From Planctomycetota bacterium (lineage in GTDB: Bacteria; Planctomycetota; MHYJ01; JACPTZ01), in contig JACPTZ010000059.1 of assembly GCA_016192525.1 (NCBI GenBank), positions 84,287 through 148,286 of the forward strand: a DNA stretch of 64,000 nt, read 5' to 3'. A model generated the notes under the pieces. The model was given only the letters and a program-made list of their open reading frames with translations, had not been told where the DNA came from and did not search any database. This document shows positions 50,595 through 59,231 of this stretch, in pieces (positions within the stretch are counted from its first letter, which is position 1; every line of letters starts with the position of its first letter). The position numbers and the translations under genes were made by a program.

Positions 50595-51257
50595 GTGACA
50601 GGAATCGCCGAACCATGCCGGCCTCCCCGATGCGGTGACGAGGGCGCGCCCCGCCCACGGGGCGGCTACACGCTCCTCGAGCTGCTCGTGGTGCTGGCCA
50701 TCCTCGCCATCTTTGCGGGGCTGGCGGCGCCGCGATTCGCCGACTTCCTGCCGGGGTACCGCCTCGACCAGGCGGCGGTCCGCGTGATGACGCTCGCCCG
50801 CAAGGCGCGGACCGACGCGGCGACGCAGAGGCTCCGGACCCGGCTTACCTGCGCCGTGGGGGCCAACACCTACGGGATCACCGTGGAGGCCGATCCGCTC
50901 CGCGCCGCCGGGGTGTACGTTCCGCCCGCGAACGGCTGGGGCCAGTCCTTCCCGCTCCCGGACGGCGTCAGGTTCGCCGAGGTCGATCTCGCGGACGGAA
51001 CCGTCGTCACGGCCGGTTCGGGGACGATCCGCTTCCATCCCGACGGGACGGCCGATGAGGCGATCGTGATGCTTGAAGACGTCGCGGGTCACCAGCGGTT
51101 CGTCTATGTCCGCGGACTCACGGGGCGCGTCAGCATCCTCCCCGTCGATGAGGAGGGCCTGGTCGCCCCGACGCTCCAGGGCGCCGGCGATCCCTCGCTC
51201 CAGCGCGGCGCCCTCGAGGGCGGCCTGGGCGGGCAGGGGGGAGTGATCGGAAAGTAG
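50595..51257 (+). CDS. gspH: minor pseudopilin GspH
   Basis: 220 aa from a GTG at 50595. Leader ends PRPRGG, then YTLLELLVVLAILAIFAGLA with the mature Glu5. The C-terminal part has TITV-type strands (NTYGITVEADPLRAAGVYV), SGTIRFHPDGTADEAIV and RFVYVRGLTGRVSI, as in the GspH/FimT fold. A Gly-rich tail follows. It is part of the pseudopilus tip complex. The ribosome site is weak. Confidence 0.85.
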   Translation: MTGIAEPCRPPRCGDEGAPRPRGGYTLLELLVVLAILAIFAGLAAPRFADFLPGYRLDQAAVRVMTLARKARTDAATQRLRTRLTCAVGANTYGITVEADPLRAAGVYVPPANGWGQSFPLPDGVRFAEVDLADGTVVTAGSGTIRFHPDGTADEAIVMLEDVAGHQRFVYVRGLTGRVSILPVDEEGLVAPTLQGAGDPSLQRGALEGGLGGQGGVIGK

Positions 51258-51259
51258 CC

Positions 51260-51676
51260 ATGAAATCCACGAGCACCCGCGGTTTCACCCTCGTCGAAGT
51301 CCTGTGCGCCCTCGTGATTCTCACGAGCGCGATCATCCTTATCGCCCAGGGCTTCAGCACGGGGATCCGCGGGACGGAACTCGCCCAGCGGGCGACGCTC
51401 GCGCAGATGCTCGCCGGGGATGTCATCGGCCGCCTCGAAGCCGGGGAGATTCCCGTCAACAAGGACGCCGACGGCGATTTCGGGGAGGACTTCCCGGGTT
51501 ACGCGTGGTCCATGACCAGCCTTACGGAGGGACTGCCCGGCCTCTATCAGGTGGTGCTCCGGGTCACCTGGACCGACCGCGGCGAACCGCGCGAACTCGT
51601 GGTGGCGCGCCTCATCAACGAGCGGGAGCAGACCTCGAGGTCGGCCGGGAAGAAGCAGGAGAGCGAGCAGAAGTGA
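51260..51676 (+). CDS. gspI: minor pseudopilin GspI
   Basis: 138 aa, 2 bases after gspH. Short leader MKSTSTRG, then FTLVEVLCALVILTSAIILIAQG with Glu5. AQRATLAQMLAGDVIGRLEAG and GLYQVVLRVTWTDRGEPREL match the GspI family. It joins GspJ and GspK at the pseudopilus tip. A Lys/Glu-rich tail ends it. Confidence 0.87.
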   Translation: MKSTSTRGFTLVEVLCALVILTSAIILIAQGFSTGIRGTELAQRATLAQMLAGDVIGRLEAGEIPVNKDADGDFGEDFPGYAWSMTSLTEGLPGLYQVVLRVTWTDRGEPRELVVARLINEREQTSRSAGKKQESEQK

Positions 51677-51712
51677 CGAGGGGCGGAGGACGAGGGATGA
51701 AAGTAGAAGGAC

Positions 51713-51903
51713 GGTACGAGGTTGCCGCATTGTCATCCTGAGCCCAGCCGGCCGCTCCGCCACACGTATGGCGGACAGGCGTTTGGCCGGCTGGGCGAAG
51801 GATCACCAGCGTCGGAGTCTACAACCGCACACGCTGGTGATCCTTCGCCTCGGCCTGCGGCCGAGGCTCAGGATGACAATGGGGCGGGACGGAAACCTCG
51901 AAC
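51713..51903. repeat. palindromic MITE-like repeat, copy 3 (gspI-gspJ gap)
   Basis: Left end GGTACGAGGTTGCCGCATTG plus TCATCCTGAGC; right end GCTCAGGATGACAATG with a degenerate AACCTCGAACG. Left arm hairpin CCCAGCCGGCC...GGCCGGCTGGG and right arm CCTCGGCCTGCGGCCGAGG differ completely from other copies yet still pair. It occupies most of the 270-base gap before gspJ. Confidence 0.88.
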
Positions 51904-51946
51904 GAAAGACGAAAACGGACAGACACAACGGAGTGAAGAGACGCCG

Positions 51947-52618
51947 ATGATCAACGGGCGCCGAAACGGTTTTACCCTGATCGAACTCCTCGTCGCCATG
52001 ACGATCTTTTCGCTCGTGGCCACGGCCGTCTACGCCACGCTGTCGGCCGGCCGGACGGCCACGGTCCGGGCCGATCGTCGAGGAGAACTCTTCCAGATCG
52101 GACGATCCGCCATGGCGCTCATCACGCGCGATCTCAAGGGAATCCTCTCCTCGCAGTCGGCCTACGATGCGGGACTGGTCGGCGAGGATGCGGGCGATTT
52201 CGACGGGATCTCGTTCTACACCGCCTCGAACGCCCCCGATCCGAACCGGATCGGCGAGGCGGATCTGATGCAGGTCCGCTGGTACGTCGGACCCGAGTCC
52301 GACGGCCAGACGATCGCCCTGCAGCGATCCACCGTCAAACTGCTCACCGCGATCGCCGCCTTCGAGGACGACCTCTATCTGATCGAACCGGTGGCGTCCG
52401 AGGTGACCGCGCTCAACTTCCGCTACTTCGACGGCAGCACCTGGCTCGACTCCTTCGATTCCGTCCAGAGCAACACGATGCCCACCGCCGTCGAAGTCAC
52501 CCTCCGGGTGACCGTGGGGCCGGACCTGGACTACGAGTCCCAGATCTTCCGGACCGTCGTCTATCTGCCGATCGAGCAGGTCGATTTCACCGCCCAGAAA
52601 TCGGGGGCGAAGAAATGA
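51947..52618 (+). CDS. gspJ: minor pseudopilin GspJ
   Basis: 223 aa from the ATG at 51947; the track's upstream 75 codons are repeat DNA. Leader MINGRRNG, then FTLIELLVAMTIFSLVATAV with Glu5. RSAMALITRDLKGILSS, DGISFYTAS, EADLMQVRWYVG and VTALNFRYFDGSTWLDSF match GspJ. The gspK ATG overlaps its stop (ATGA). Confidence 0.87.
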   Translation: MINGRRNGFTLIELLVAMTIFSLVATAVYATLSAGRTATVRADRRGELFQIGRSAMALITRDLKGILSSQSAYDAGLVGEDAGDFDGISFYTASNAPDPNRIGEADLMQVRWYVGPESDGQTIALQRSTVKLLTAIAAFEDDLYLIEPVASEVTALNFRYFDGSTWLDSFDSVQSNTMPTAVEVTLRVTVGPDLDYESQIFRTVVYLPIEQVDFTAQKSGAKK

Positions 52619-54027
52619 CCCTTTCCGGGACCCCGGCGACAAGGACTTCTCGGTTCTCTCCCCCTCCTCGCAGGGGAGCGGGCCGGGCTGGCGGAGGGAG
52701 GCGGGAGCGGACTCAGAACCGCGGCCTGGCCCTTCTCGCCGTCCTCGGCGTCTCCGTGATCCTGTCCCTCATGGCCTGGACCTTCCTTCAGGCGATGCGG
52801 GTGGAGGTCAGCATCGCGAAGGGAAACGACGCGCAGATCCGCGCCCTCGAGGCGGCGAAATCGGGCGTCGATTACGCCGTCGCCCAGCTCGCCAACGACA
52901 ACACCGGGTTCGACGGGGCGAACGACGTCTGGCGCGACAACGCCGGCCTCTTCCAGAGTCACCCGATGACCGACGGCGACCTCACGATGGCCGAGTTCAC
53001 CTGCTTCTACCCGAACCCGAACGAGAGCGGCACCACGAACTACGGCTGCTGGGACGAGAACGGCAAGGTGAACATCAACTATCTCCCGAAGGACGTCCTC
53101 CAGAAACTCCCCCGGATGAACGAGGACCTCGCCGAGGCGCTTCTCGACTGGATGGACGCCGACGACAAGCCGCGCGCCAAGGGGGCCGAGGACGACTATT
53201 ACCAGCAGCTCGACCCGCCCTACGCCTGCAAGAACCAGCCCATCGAGACGATCGAGGAGATGCTCTTCGTGAAGGGGTTCGACTGGGTGGTGCTCTACGG
53301 CGAGGACACGAACTTCAACGGCACCCTCGATTCGGCCGAGAACGACGGCGACGTGAGCTTCCCCCCCGACAATCAGGACGGTGTCCTCGACTACGGCCTG
53401 GCCCACTTCGTCACCGTCTACTCCTACGATCCGAATACCACGGGCACCGGGGCGAAGCGGACCAACGTCAACAGCGCACCCGACTCGGAGCTCAAGTCGG
53501 CCGTCGGAAAACTGGTGACGTCGGCGCAGATGGACGAACTCCTCAAGCGGCGGAAGACGGCCCCGCTGACGAGCGTGGGCGATCTCCTCGACATCAAGGG
53601 ATGGACCGAGGAGGCGGCGAGAAAGGTGATGGACCTCCTTACGGTCCACGACAACGAATACGTCCCGGGCGTCATCAACATCAACACCGCGCCGCGCGAG
53701 GTGCTGAAGGCCCTTCCCGACATCGATGAGGCGACCGCGAACAAAATGATCGAGTTTCGGACCACGACCGAGGAGAATCTGTCGGACATCGGCTGGGTCC
53801 TGCGCGTGATCGGCAAGAACAAGTTCAAGCGGATCGCCAATTTCATCAGCGTGCGGTCGAGCCAGTTCATGATCCAGTCGGTGGGTCGCATCCCGGGCTC
53901 GCCGGTCTTCACCCGGCTGAAGGTGGTCGTTGACCGCGCCTCGAAGCCGTGGAAGGTGCTGTACTGGAAGGACATTTCCGATCTCGGAGTCCCGTATGTG
54001 GAAGCCGCGCCGGATACTGAGCGTTGA
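52615..54027 (+). CDS. gspK: minor pseudopilin GspK
   Basis: 470 aa. The leader of about 36 residues contains SPPPRRGAGRAGGG, encoded by a CCCCTCCTCGCAGGGGAG-type repeat, then RGLALLAVLGVSVILSLMAW, which lacks the Glu5 found in other pilins, as is normal for GspK. KSGVDYAVAQLANDN, GCWDENGKVNINYL, LLDWMDADDKPR and VININTAPREVL with a helix-hairpin-helix (ALPDIDEATANKMIEF) match GspK. It caps the pseudopilus. Confidence 0.88.
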   Translation: MTLSGTPATRTSRFSPPPRRGAGRAGGGRRERTQNRGLALLAVLGVSVILSLMAWTFLQAMRVEVSIAKGNDAQIRALEAAKSGVDYAVAQLANDNTGFDGANDVWRDNAGLFQSHPMTDGDLTMAEFTCFYPNPNESGTTNYGCWDENGKVNINYLPKDVLQKLPRMNEDLAEALLDWMDADDKPRAKGAEDDYYQQLDPPYACKNQPIETIEEMLFVKGFDWVVLYGEDTNFNGTLDSAENDGDVSFPPDNQDGVLDYGLAHFVTVYSYDPNTTGTGAKRTNVNSAPDSELKSAVGKLVTSAQMDELLKRRKTAPLTSVGDLLDIKGWTEEAARKVMDLLTVHDNEYVPGVININTAPREVLKALPDIDEATANKMIEFRTTTEENLSDIGWVLRVIGKNKFKRIANFISVRSSQFMIQSVGRIPGSPVFTRLKVVVDRASKPWKVLYWKDISDLGVPYVEAAPDTER

Positions 54028-55477
54028 TCTGGGCGAACGGTACGTGAAGGTGGTGGAGGCCGAGCCCGGCCCGCGAGGCTTCGTGGTCCTGCGCGCCCGG
54101 TCGGCCCCCGTTCCGGAACCGGTGTGGGGGAGGCCGGTCGCGGAACGCGCGGCGACGCTTCGCGCGCTCCTCTCCGAGGGCGGGTTTCTGGCCCGCGAGG
54201 CGGTGCTCGCCCTTCCCCGCCATCTCGCCTTCCTCCGTCAGCTCGATCTGCCCCCCGGCGACCCGCAGGAACAGGCCCAGATGGTGCGGTATCAGGCGGA
54301 GAAGGAACTGCCGCTGCCGCTGGACCAGATCCGGTTCGCCTACGCACCCCTCGGCCGGTCTGTCGAGGGCGCCCCCACGCCGGTGCTGATGGCCGGGGTG
54401 CAGCGGGCGGCGGTGGACCAGTATGTGGACGCGGCCGAATCGGCCGGCCTCAGAGTGGTTGCGGCGACGGTGAGCACCCTGGGGATGTTTCACGCTGTCG
54501 CCTTCGCCCCGGCCGGAAGCCTGCCCTCCGCGATCGCGGGGAACGGGACGATCTGCGTCGATATCGGCGCCATGATGACCGAGATCGCGATTGTGGCGGG
54601 CGGACGACTCGTCTTCACTCGCAGCGCCTCGATCGGGACCGCGACGCGTCCCTCGGCCCCCGCCGAAACCCCCGCCCCGGCGGGCGACTGGCTGAACGAC
54701 CTCGCGGGGGAGATCCAGCGGACGCTCCGGGCCTATGCCGCGCAGCCGGGATCGGTCGCCGTGACCGGACTCGTCTGCGCCGGAGGCGGGGCGGTCGTTC
54801 CCGACCTGGTCCCGACACTTTCCGCGCGCACCGGGGTCCCCTCCGCCCTGCTCCGCCCCTGGGCGGCGTGGCCGGGCGGAGCCCTGTCCGACTCCGAGGC
54901 CGCCGCCTTCGCCACCTCCTTCGGGATCGCCGGGGCCTTCTGCACCCCGGAAGCCCTTCGCCTCGACCTGCTCACGGATCCCTTCCCGGCCCCCCCCCGC
55001 TGGCAGTGGAAGACGATGTCGCGTCCGCTCGCGGCGGCCGCCGCCGCGGTCTTTCTCCTCATCGCGGGCGGAATCGCCCTCGCGGCGCGGGACCGCGAAC
55101 TCGAGAACCTGCGCTCTCAGATCGCCTCCGAGAAGCCGAAGGTGGACGAGATCCGCGCCCTGAGCGAAAAGTGGTCGCTCGCGCGCGAGTGGTCCGACCG
55201 GCGTCTCTCCTGGATCGAGGTGATGCGCGAGATGACGGAGATCTTTCCGGACGACGTCTACGTGACCACGCTCAACTTCGACGACAAGGGGCAGATGACG
55301 CTCGTCGGACGGTCGAAGAGCGATCAGCTCGTCGGGACCCTGGTGACGGCGCTGAACAAGTCGACCTACTTCGAGGAGGCCAGGTACCTCGGGATCAAGC
55401 AGAACAGCTCGAAGGACGGCTTCGGATTCGATTTCACGATCCAGGCCCGGCTGACGGCGGCGGCGGTCGCCAGGTGA
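53996..55477 (+). CDS. gspL: GspL (PilM-PilN-like) secretion protein
   Basis: 493 aa from the ATG at 53996 (GGAG 6 bases upstream), overlapping gspK by 32 bases. Residues 1-320 form the actin-like PilM/GspL cytoplasmic domain (ILSVDLGERYVKVVE, LPLPLDQIRFAYAPLG, ICVDIGAMMTEIAIV, GLVCAGGGAVVPDL). A TM at about 345-365 is followed by a PilN-type periplasmic domain (WIEVMREMTEIFPDDVYVTTL, TALNKSTYFEEARYLG). It anchors GspE to the membrane. Confidence 0.88.
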   Translation: MWKPRRILSVDLGERYVKVVEAEPGPRGFVVLRARSAPVPEPVWGRPVAERAATLRALLSEGGFLAREAVLALPRHLAFLRQLDLPPGDPQEQAQMVRYQAEKELPLPLDQIRFAYAPLGRSVEGAPTPVLMAGVQRAAVDQYVDAAESAGLRVVAATVSTLGMFHAVAFAPAGSLPSAIAGNGTICVDIGAMMTEIAIVAGGRLVFTRSASIGTATRPSAPAETPAPAGDWLNDLAGEIQRTLRAYAAQPGSVAVTGLVCAGGGAVVPDLVPTLSARTGVPSALLRPWAAWPGGALSDSEAAAFATSFGIAGAFCTPEALRLDLLTDPFPAPPRWQWKTMSRPLAAAAAAVFLLIAGGIALAARDRELENLRSQIASEKPKVDEIRALSEKWSLAREWSDRRLSWIEVMREMTEIFPDDVYVTTLNFDDKGQMTLVGRSKSDQLVGTLVTALNKSTYFEEARYLGIKQNSSKDGFGFDFTIQARLTAAAVAR

Positions 55478-55480
55478 CAG

Positions 55481-55545
55481 GAGGCAGGGGTCGGGGGTTG
55501 GGGGTCAGGGGTTGGGGATTGGGGTCAGGGGTGAGGGGTGAGGGG
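55481..55545 (+). repeat. G-rich tract between gspL and gspM
   Basis: GGCAGGGGTCGGGGGTTGGG followed by GGTCAGGGGTTGGGGATTGG and GGTCAGGGGTGAGGGG repeats on the coding strand, a G-quadruplex-type motif. ACGGAGTAAC-like low-complexity repeats follow before the gspM ATG. Confidence 0.72.
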
Positions 55546-55586
55546 GAAGAGAGTGACGGAGTAAGTGAGTAACGGAGTAACGCTAC

Positions 55587-56783
55587 ATGTTGGCTTCCGG
55601 ACGTGAACGCACACTGGCCTTTCTGACCGCCGCGATCGTCGGACTCCTGGCGCTCGACCGGCTTCTTCTGTCGCCCGGGCTGGCCCGGTGGGACGCGCAG
55701 ACGGCGGGGCTGGCTGAGGCGCGGGAGACGCTCCTCAAACATGGGGAGACGCTCTCGCGGGAGGAGGATCTCCGACAACGCTGGTCGGCCATGGCGGCGC
55801 GGCTCTCCCGCGTGAATGCGGAGAACGTCGGCACCGACTTCCTGACGGCCCTGAAGGGATTCGCCCGGGACTCCGGAATCGACTTCTCCGACATCCACCC
55901 GAACCGGAAGGTCTCGCGCGGCGACTTCGACGAGTACACCTTCGAGACCTCGACGAAGTGTCCCACGCGGGGGTTGTCGCAGTTCCTGTACCGGATCGAC
56001 GGCTCCCCGGAGTTCATCGCCATCCCTCAGTTCAGCGTCACCGCCGGGAATGACGGACCGTCGTCCCTGAACATCGCCCTCCGACTCTCGACGATCGGTC
56101 CCTCCGGACGCATCGGCAACGAGGCGGCGGGCGGGACGCCGGAGCCGGCCCAGAAGCCGAACACCCACCCGTACGAGGCGTATCGCGTCGTCGAGGACCG
56201 GAGCATCTTCGATCCGCACCGGCCGAAGAAGGGGACCCCGCCGCCGAAGCCGCCGCCGAAGCCCCGCATGAAGGAAGTAGAGATCCACCAGCAGGTCGTG
56301 CGGCTGAAATTCACCGGGACGGTCTGGGTGACGGACCCGGACGGCTTCCGGGCCCTTGTGCACGACGTTTCGACCGGCGAGACGAAGCCGCGCGGGATCG
56401 GCGACGCCGTGGGGAACGGCAAGATCACCGCCGTGGAGTTCGGGAGTCTCACGGTGGGCGAAGGCGATACCGTGCGGACGGTGAACGTGGGCGAAGTCCT
56501 CCTCATGGAGGAAACGGTGACGCGGACGAAGATCCCGATCGACGCCGCCGTTCCCCCGGGCGGGAAGGAGACGGGGGCCACTTCGGTCGAGGAACCCGAG
56601 TCCCGGGTTTCTCCCGCTCCGCCGACCCCTCCGGCCGGCGGCGGCGCCACCCCGGTGCCTCCCGCCGCCGGCTCCACCCCACCGGCCCCGCCCGCGGCCG
56701 CGATCGATTCCGCCACGGCGGAGGAGATCAGGAAGCGGATGATGGAGAAGCGGAAGAAGGAGCAGGAGGGGAAGAAGCCATAG
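55587..56783 (+). CDS. GspM fused to a GspC/PilP-like domain
   Basis: 398 aa. One N-terminal TM (TLAFLTAAIVGLLALDRLLL), then a coiled coil and ferredoxin-like domain of the GspM/PilO type (about 45-185; LTALKGFARDSGIDFSDI, TRGLSQFLYRIDG). A second module (about 205-310: YRVVEDRSIFDPHRP, LKFTGTVWVTDPDGFRALVHD, GIGDAVGNGKITAVEFGSLTV) follows the HR/PilP fold of GspC. The tail is Pro/Ala-rich and ends with a charged helix. No separate gspC exists in the window. It would join the inner-membrane platform to the secretin. Confidence 0.75.
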   Translation: MLASGRERTLAFLTAAIVGLLALDRLLLSPGLARWDAQTAGLAEARETLLKHGETLSREEDLRQRWSAMAARLSRVNAENVGTDFLTALKGFARDSGIDFSDIHPNRKVSRGDFDEYTFETSTKCPTRGLSQFLYRIDGSPEFIAIPQFSVTAGNDGPSSLNIALRLSTIGPSGRIGNEAAGGTPEPAQKPNTHPYEAYRVVEDRSIFDPHRPKKGTPPPKPPPKPRMKEVEIHQQVVRLKFTGTVWVTDPDGFRALVHDVSTGETKPRGIGDAVGNGKITAVEFGSLTVGEGDTVRTVNVGEVLLMEETVTRTKIPIDAAVPPGGKETGATSVEEPESRVSPAPPTPPAGGGATPVPPAAGSTPPAPPAAAIDSATAEEIRKRMMEKRKKEQEGKKP

Positions 56784-56867
56784 TATCGAATGCGGAATGG
56801 GGAATGACGAATTGTGGATCGGTCAGGGGATTTGCGGGAGTTTGGGCGCGAGAGGAGAGACGAGATC

Positions 56868-56980
56868 GTAGGGGCGGGGACCGACCGCTCGCTGGATTGA
56901 ATCCGACGTGGATCGCGGGATGGGTCTCCGTGCGGAGTCATGACCTCTCCTGCAACAACGAGGTCGGGACCCGCCCGTAC
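56868..56980. repeat. GTAGGGGCGGGG repeat family, copy B
   Basis: GTAGGGGCGGGGACCGACCG to GAGGTCGGGACCCGCCCGTA, with better-preserved inverted ends than copies A and C. It lies between gspM and gspD. Confidence 0.7.
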
Positions 56981-57009
56981 ACGGCTTCAGTGCCCTTAAG
57001 GAGTTGATG

Positions 57010-59100
57010 ATGACGACATTCTCGTATCCCCGCGCCCTGCGTTCCGCCGGGATTCTGGCGCTGCTCCTGATGGGCGGCGCCGTTCCGGTCCCGGCCCAGG
57101 ACGTCCCGCCGCCGGCGAAGGGGGACGCCGACCTCCAGCGGAAGAAACTCCGCTTCAACTTCCAGGACACCGACATCAACACCGTCCTGGAATACGTCGG
57201 CAACGCCACCGGCACCATCATCGTGAAGGAGATGGCCGTCACCGGCAAGGTGCGGGCCATCGCCCCGAACGAGATGACCGTCGAGGAGGCCTTCGACTTC
57301 CTCAACACCGTGCTGAAGCCGCTCGGGGCCACCACCCTCCGGATGGAATCGGTGGTCAAGATCGTCTCGATCGACGAGGCGAAGCGGCGCAACATGGAGA
57401 TCCGCATCGGCTCCGACCCCGAAGGGATCGAGATCTCCGACAAGGTCATCACCCAGATCATGCCCGTCCACTACGCCGACGCCCCGGAGATGCAGAAGGA
57501 GCTGGCCCCGATCCTGCCGAAGACGGCCGATCTCATCGTCAACGTCCGCTCGAACACGATGGTGATGACCGATACCTCCGCCAACATCCACCGGTTCGCC
57601 CGCATCGTGCAGGCGCTCGACCGCCAGATCTCGGATGTCTCGCGGCTCAAGGTCTACACTCTCAAGAATGCCGACGCGACCAACATCGCCGAGAGCATCA
57701 CGGAGGTGTTCAAGAGCGGTCCCACGCAGGAACAGCAGCAGCCGCAGAACTTCGGCGGGCGTCTCATGAGGATGTTCGGGATGGGCGGCGGCGGGGGCGG
57801 GGAGGAGTCGTCGTCCCGGGGGACTCCCGTCACCCGGGCGGAAGTCAGGGCCACCCCCGATGAGCGCACCAACTCGGTCATCGTCACCGCCACCGAGGAT
57901 CAGATGAAGCTGATCGACGAGCTGGTCACGCGGCTCGACGAAAACGAGTCGGAGCAGGAGGCGACGCTCGTCTATCCGCTCCGCAACGCGGCGGCCGACA
58001 ACGTGGAGAAGACGCTCAAGGAACTCCTGACCGGGCAGAGCACCAGCACGGCGACCCCGGCGGGCGGACAGCAGGGACAGCAGGGAGGAGGTTTCCGCGG
58101 TTTCCTGGGCAACCTCATGGCGGGGCAGGGCGGGGCGGGCGGGGCGGGGTCGCAGACTGGCACGTCAGCCCCCGGGCTCATCGGCAGCACGAAGGTGAAA
58201 TCGGACAAGGACACGAACAGCGTGATTCTCATCTCCTCGCCCCGGAACTTCGACACGCTGCGCCAGATCCTCGCCTCGCTGGACGCGCAGCGGGCGCAGG
58301 TCCTCGTGAAGGTGGTGATCGCCGAGGTCACGCTCGACAACGGCTACGAGTTCGGCGTCGAGGGGACGTGGGAGAACTCCTCGCGCCAGCAGACCGTGAA
58401 CCAGAACTTCGATCTGGCCGCGAAGGCGCTCGGGTTCCGGTACCGGTTCGCGGGGGAGGAAATCGACGCCCAGCTGCACATGCTCCAGAAGGACGGGAAA
58501 CTCAGGGTGATCTCGGCCCCGCGGATCCTCGCCCTGGACAACCAGGAGGCGACGATCAACGTCGGCCGGCGGGTGCCGTTCGTCCGGAACTCCCGGCTCA
58601 CCGATCAGGGGACCACGCTGAACACGATCGAGTACGAGAACATCGGGATCATCCTGAAGGTGACGCCGCACGTGAACTCGGACGGCCTCGTGAAGATGAC
58701 CGTGGCGCCGGAGGTGTCGCAGGTGGCGCCGGAGTCCGAATCGGTGCCGATCACGCAGGGGGTGACCTCGCCCACCTTCATCACGAACACCGCCTCGACC
58801 ACCGTCGCCGTGCAGAACGGCCACACGGTGATCATCGGCGGCCTCATCCGCGACGAGGACAGCAAGACGACGAGCAAGACCCCGCTCTTCGGCGATCTGC
58901 CGCTCATCAACCTCCTGTTCCGGTTCCAGGACGACCGCCGCAAGCAGACGGAACTGATGATCTTCCTCACCCCGCACGTGGTGACCTCTTCGACGGAGCT
59001 TCAGAGCCTGTCGGACCTGGAGCAGTCGAAGCTGCGGCTCGTGGAGCCGGGGATGATCGAGAACGAACGGGCGCAGTGGCTGAAGCAGAGAAGGAAATGA
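57010..59100 (+). CDS. gspD: type II secretion outer-membrane secretin GspD
   Basis: 696 aa from the ATG at 57010 (AAGGAG 6 bases upstream; the track begins at a TTG two codons earlier). Signal peptide ending VPAQD, N0 domain (LRFNFQDTDINTVLEYVGNATG), N1 to N3 domains with a Gly-rich loop (GMGGGGGGEE) and a second Gly/Gln loop in N3, and the secretin core (VLVKVVIAEVTLDNGYEFG, QATINVGRRVPFV, VKMTVAPEVSQVAPES, TVIIGGLIRDEDSKTTSKTP, LFRFQDDRRKQTELMIFLTP). It forms the outer-membrane channel. Confidence 0.93.
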   Translation: MTTFSYPRALRSAGILALLLMGGAVPVPAQDVPPPAKGDADLQRKKLRFNFQDTDINTVLEYVGNATGTIIVKEMAVTGKVRAIAPNEMTVEEAFDFLNTVLKPLGATTLRMESVVKIVSIDEAKRRNMEIRIGSDPEGIEISDKVITQIMPVHYADAPEMQKELAPILPKTADLIVNVRSNTMVMTDTSANIHRFARIVQALDRQISDVSRLKVYTLKNADATNIAESITEVFKSGPTQEQQQPQNFGGRLMRMFGMGGGGGGEESSSRGTPVTRAEVRATPDERTNSVIVTATEDQMKLIDELVTRLDENESEQEATLVYPLRNAAADNVEKTLKELLTGQSTSTATPAGGQQGQQGGGFRGFLGNLMAGQGGAGGAGSQTGTSAPGLIGSTKVKSDKDTNSVILISSPRNFDTLRQILASLDAQRAQVLVKVVIAEVTLDNGYEFGVEGTWENSSRQQTVNQNFDLAAKALGFRYRFAGEEIDAQLHMLQKDGKLRVISAPRILALDNQEATINVGRRVPFVRNSRLTDQGTTLNTIEYENIGIILKVTPHVNSDGLVKMTVAPEVSQVAPESESVPITQGVTSPTFITNTASTTVAVQNGHTVIIGGLIRDEDSKTTSKTPLFGDLPLINLLFRFQDDRRKQTELMIFLTPHVVTSSTELQSLSDLEQSKLRLVEPGMIENERAQWLKQRRK

Positions 59101-59141
59101 CGGGGGTCAGGGGTTGGGGGGCGGGGGACAGAGGATTGGGG
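59101..59141 (+). repeat. G-rich tract after gspD
   Basis: GGGGGTCAGGGGTTGGGGGG followed by CGGGGGACAGAGGATTGGGG, the third G-quadruplex-like tract in the T2SS operon. Confidence 0.7.
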
Positions 59142-59231
59142 ACCCCCGGAGGGGGAGAGGGTAGGGTGAGGAGGCGGGAGTCGGCCCGGCCTCCTGCCTG
59201 ACACTTGTTGTCCTACGACCCGGAGAACATC

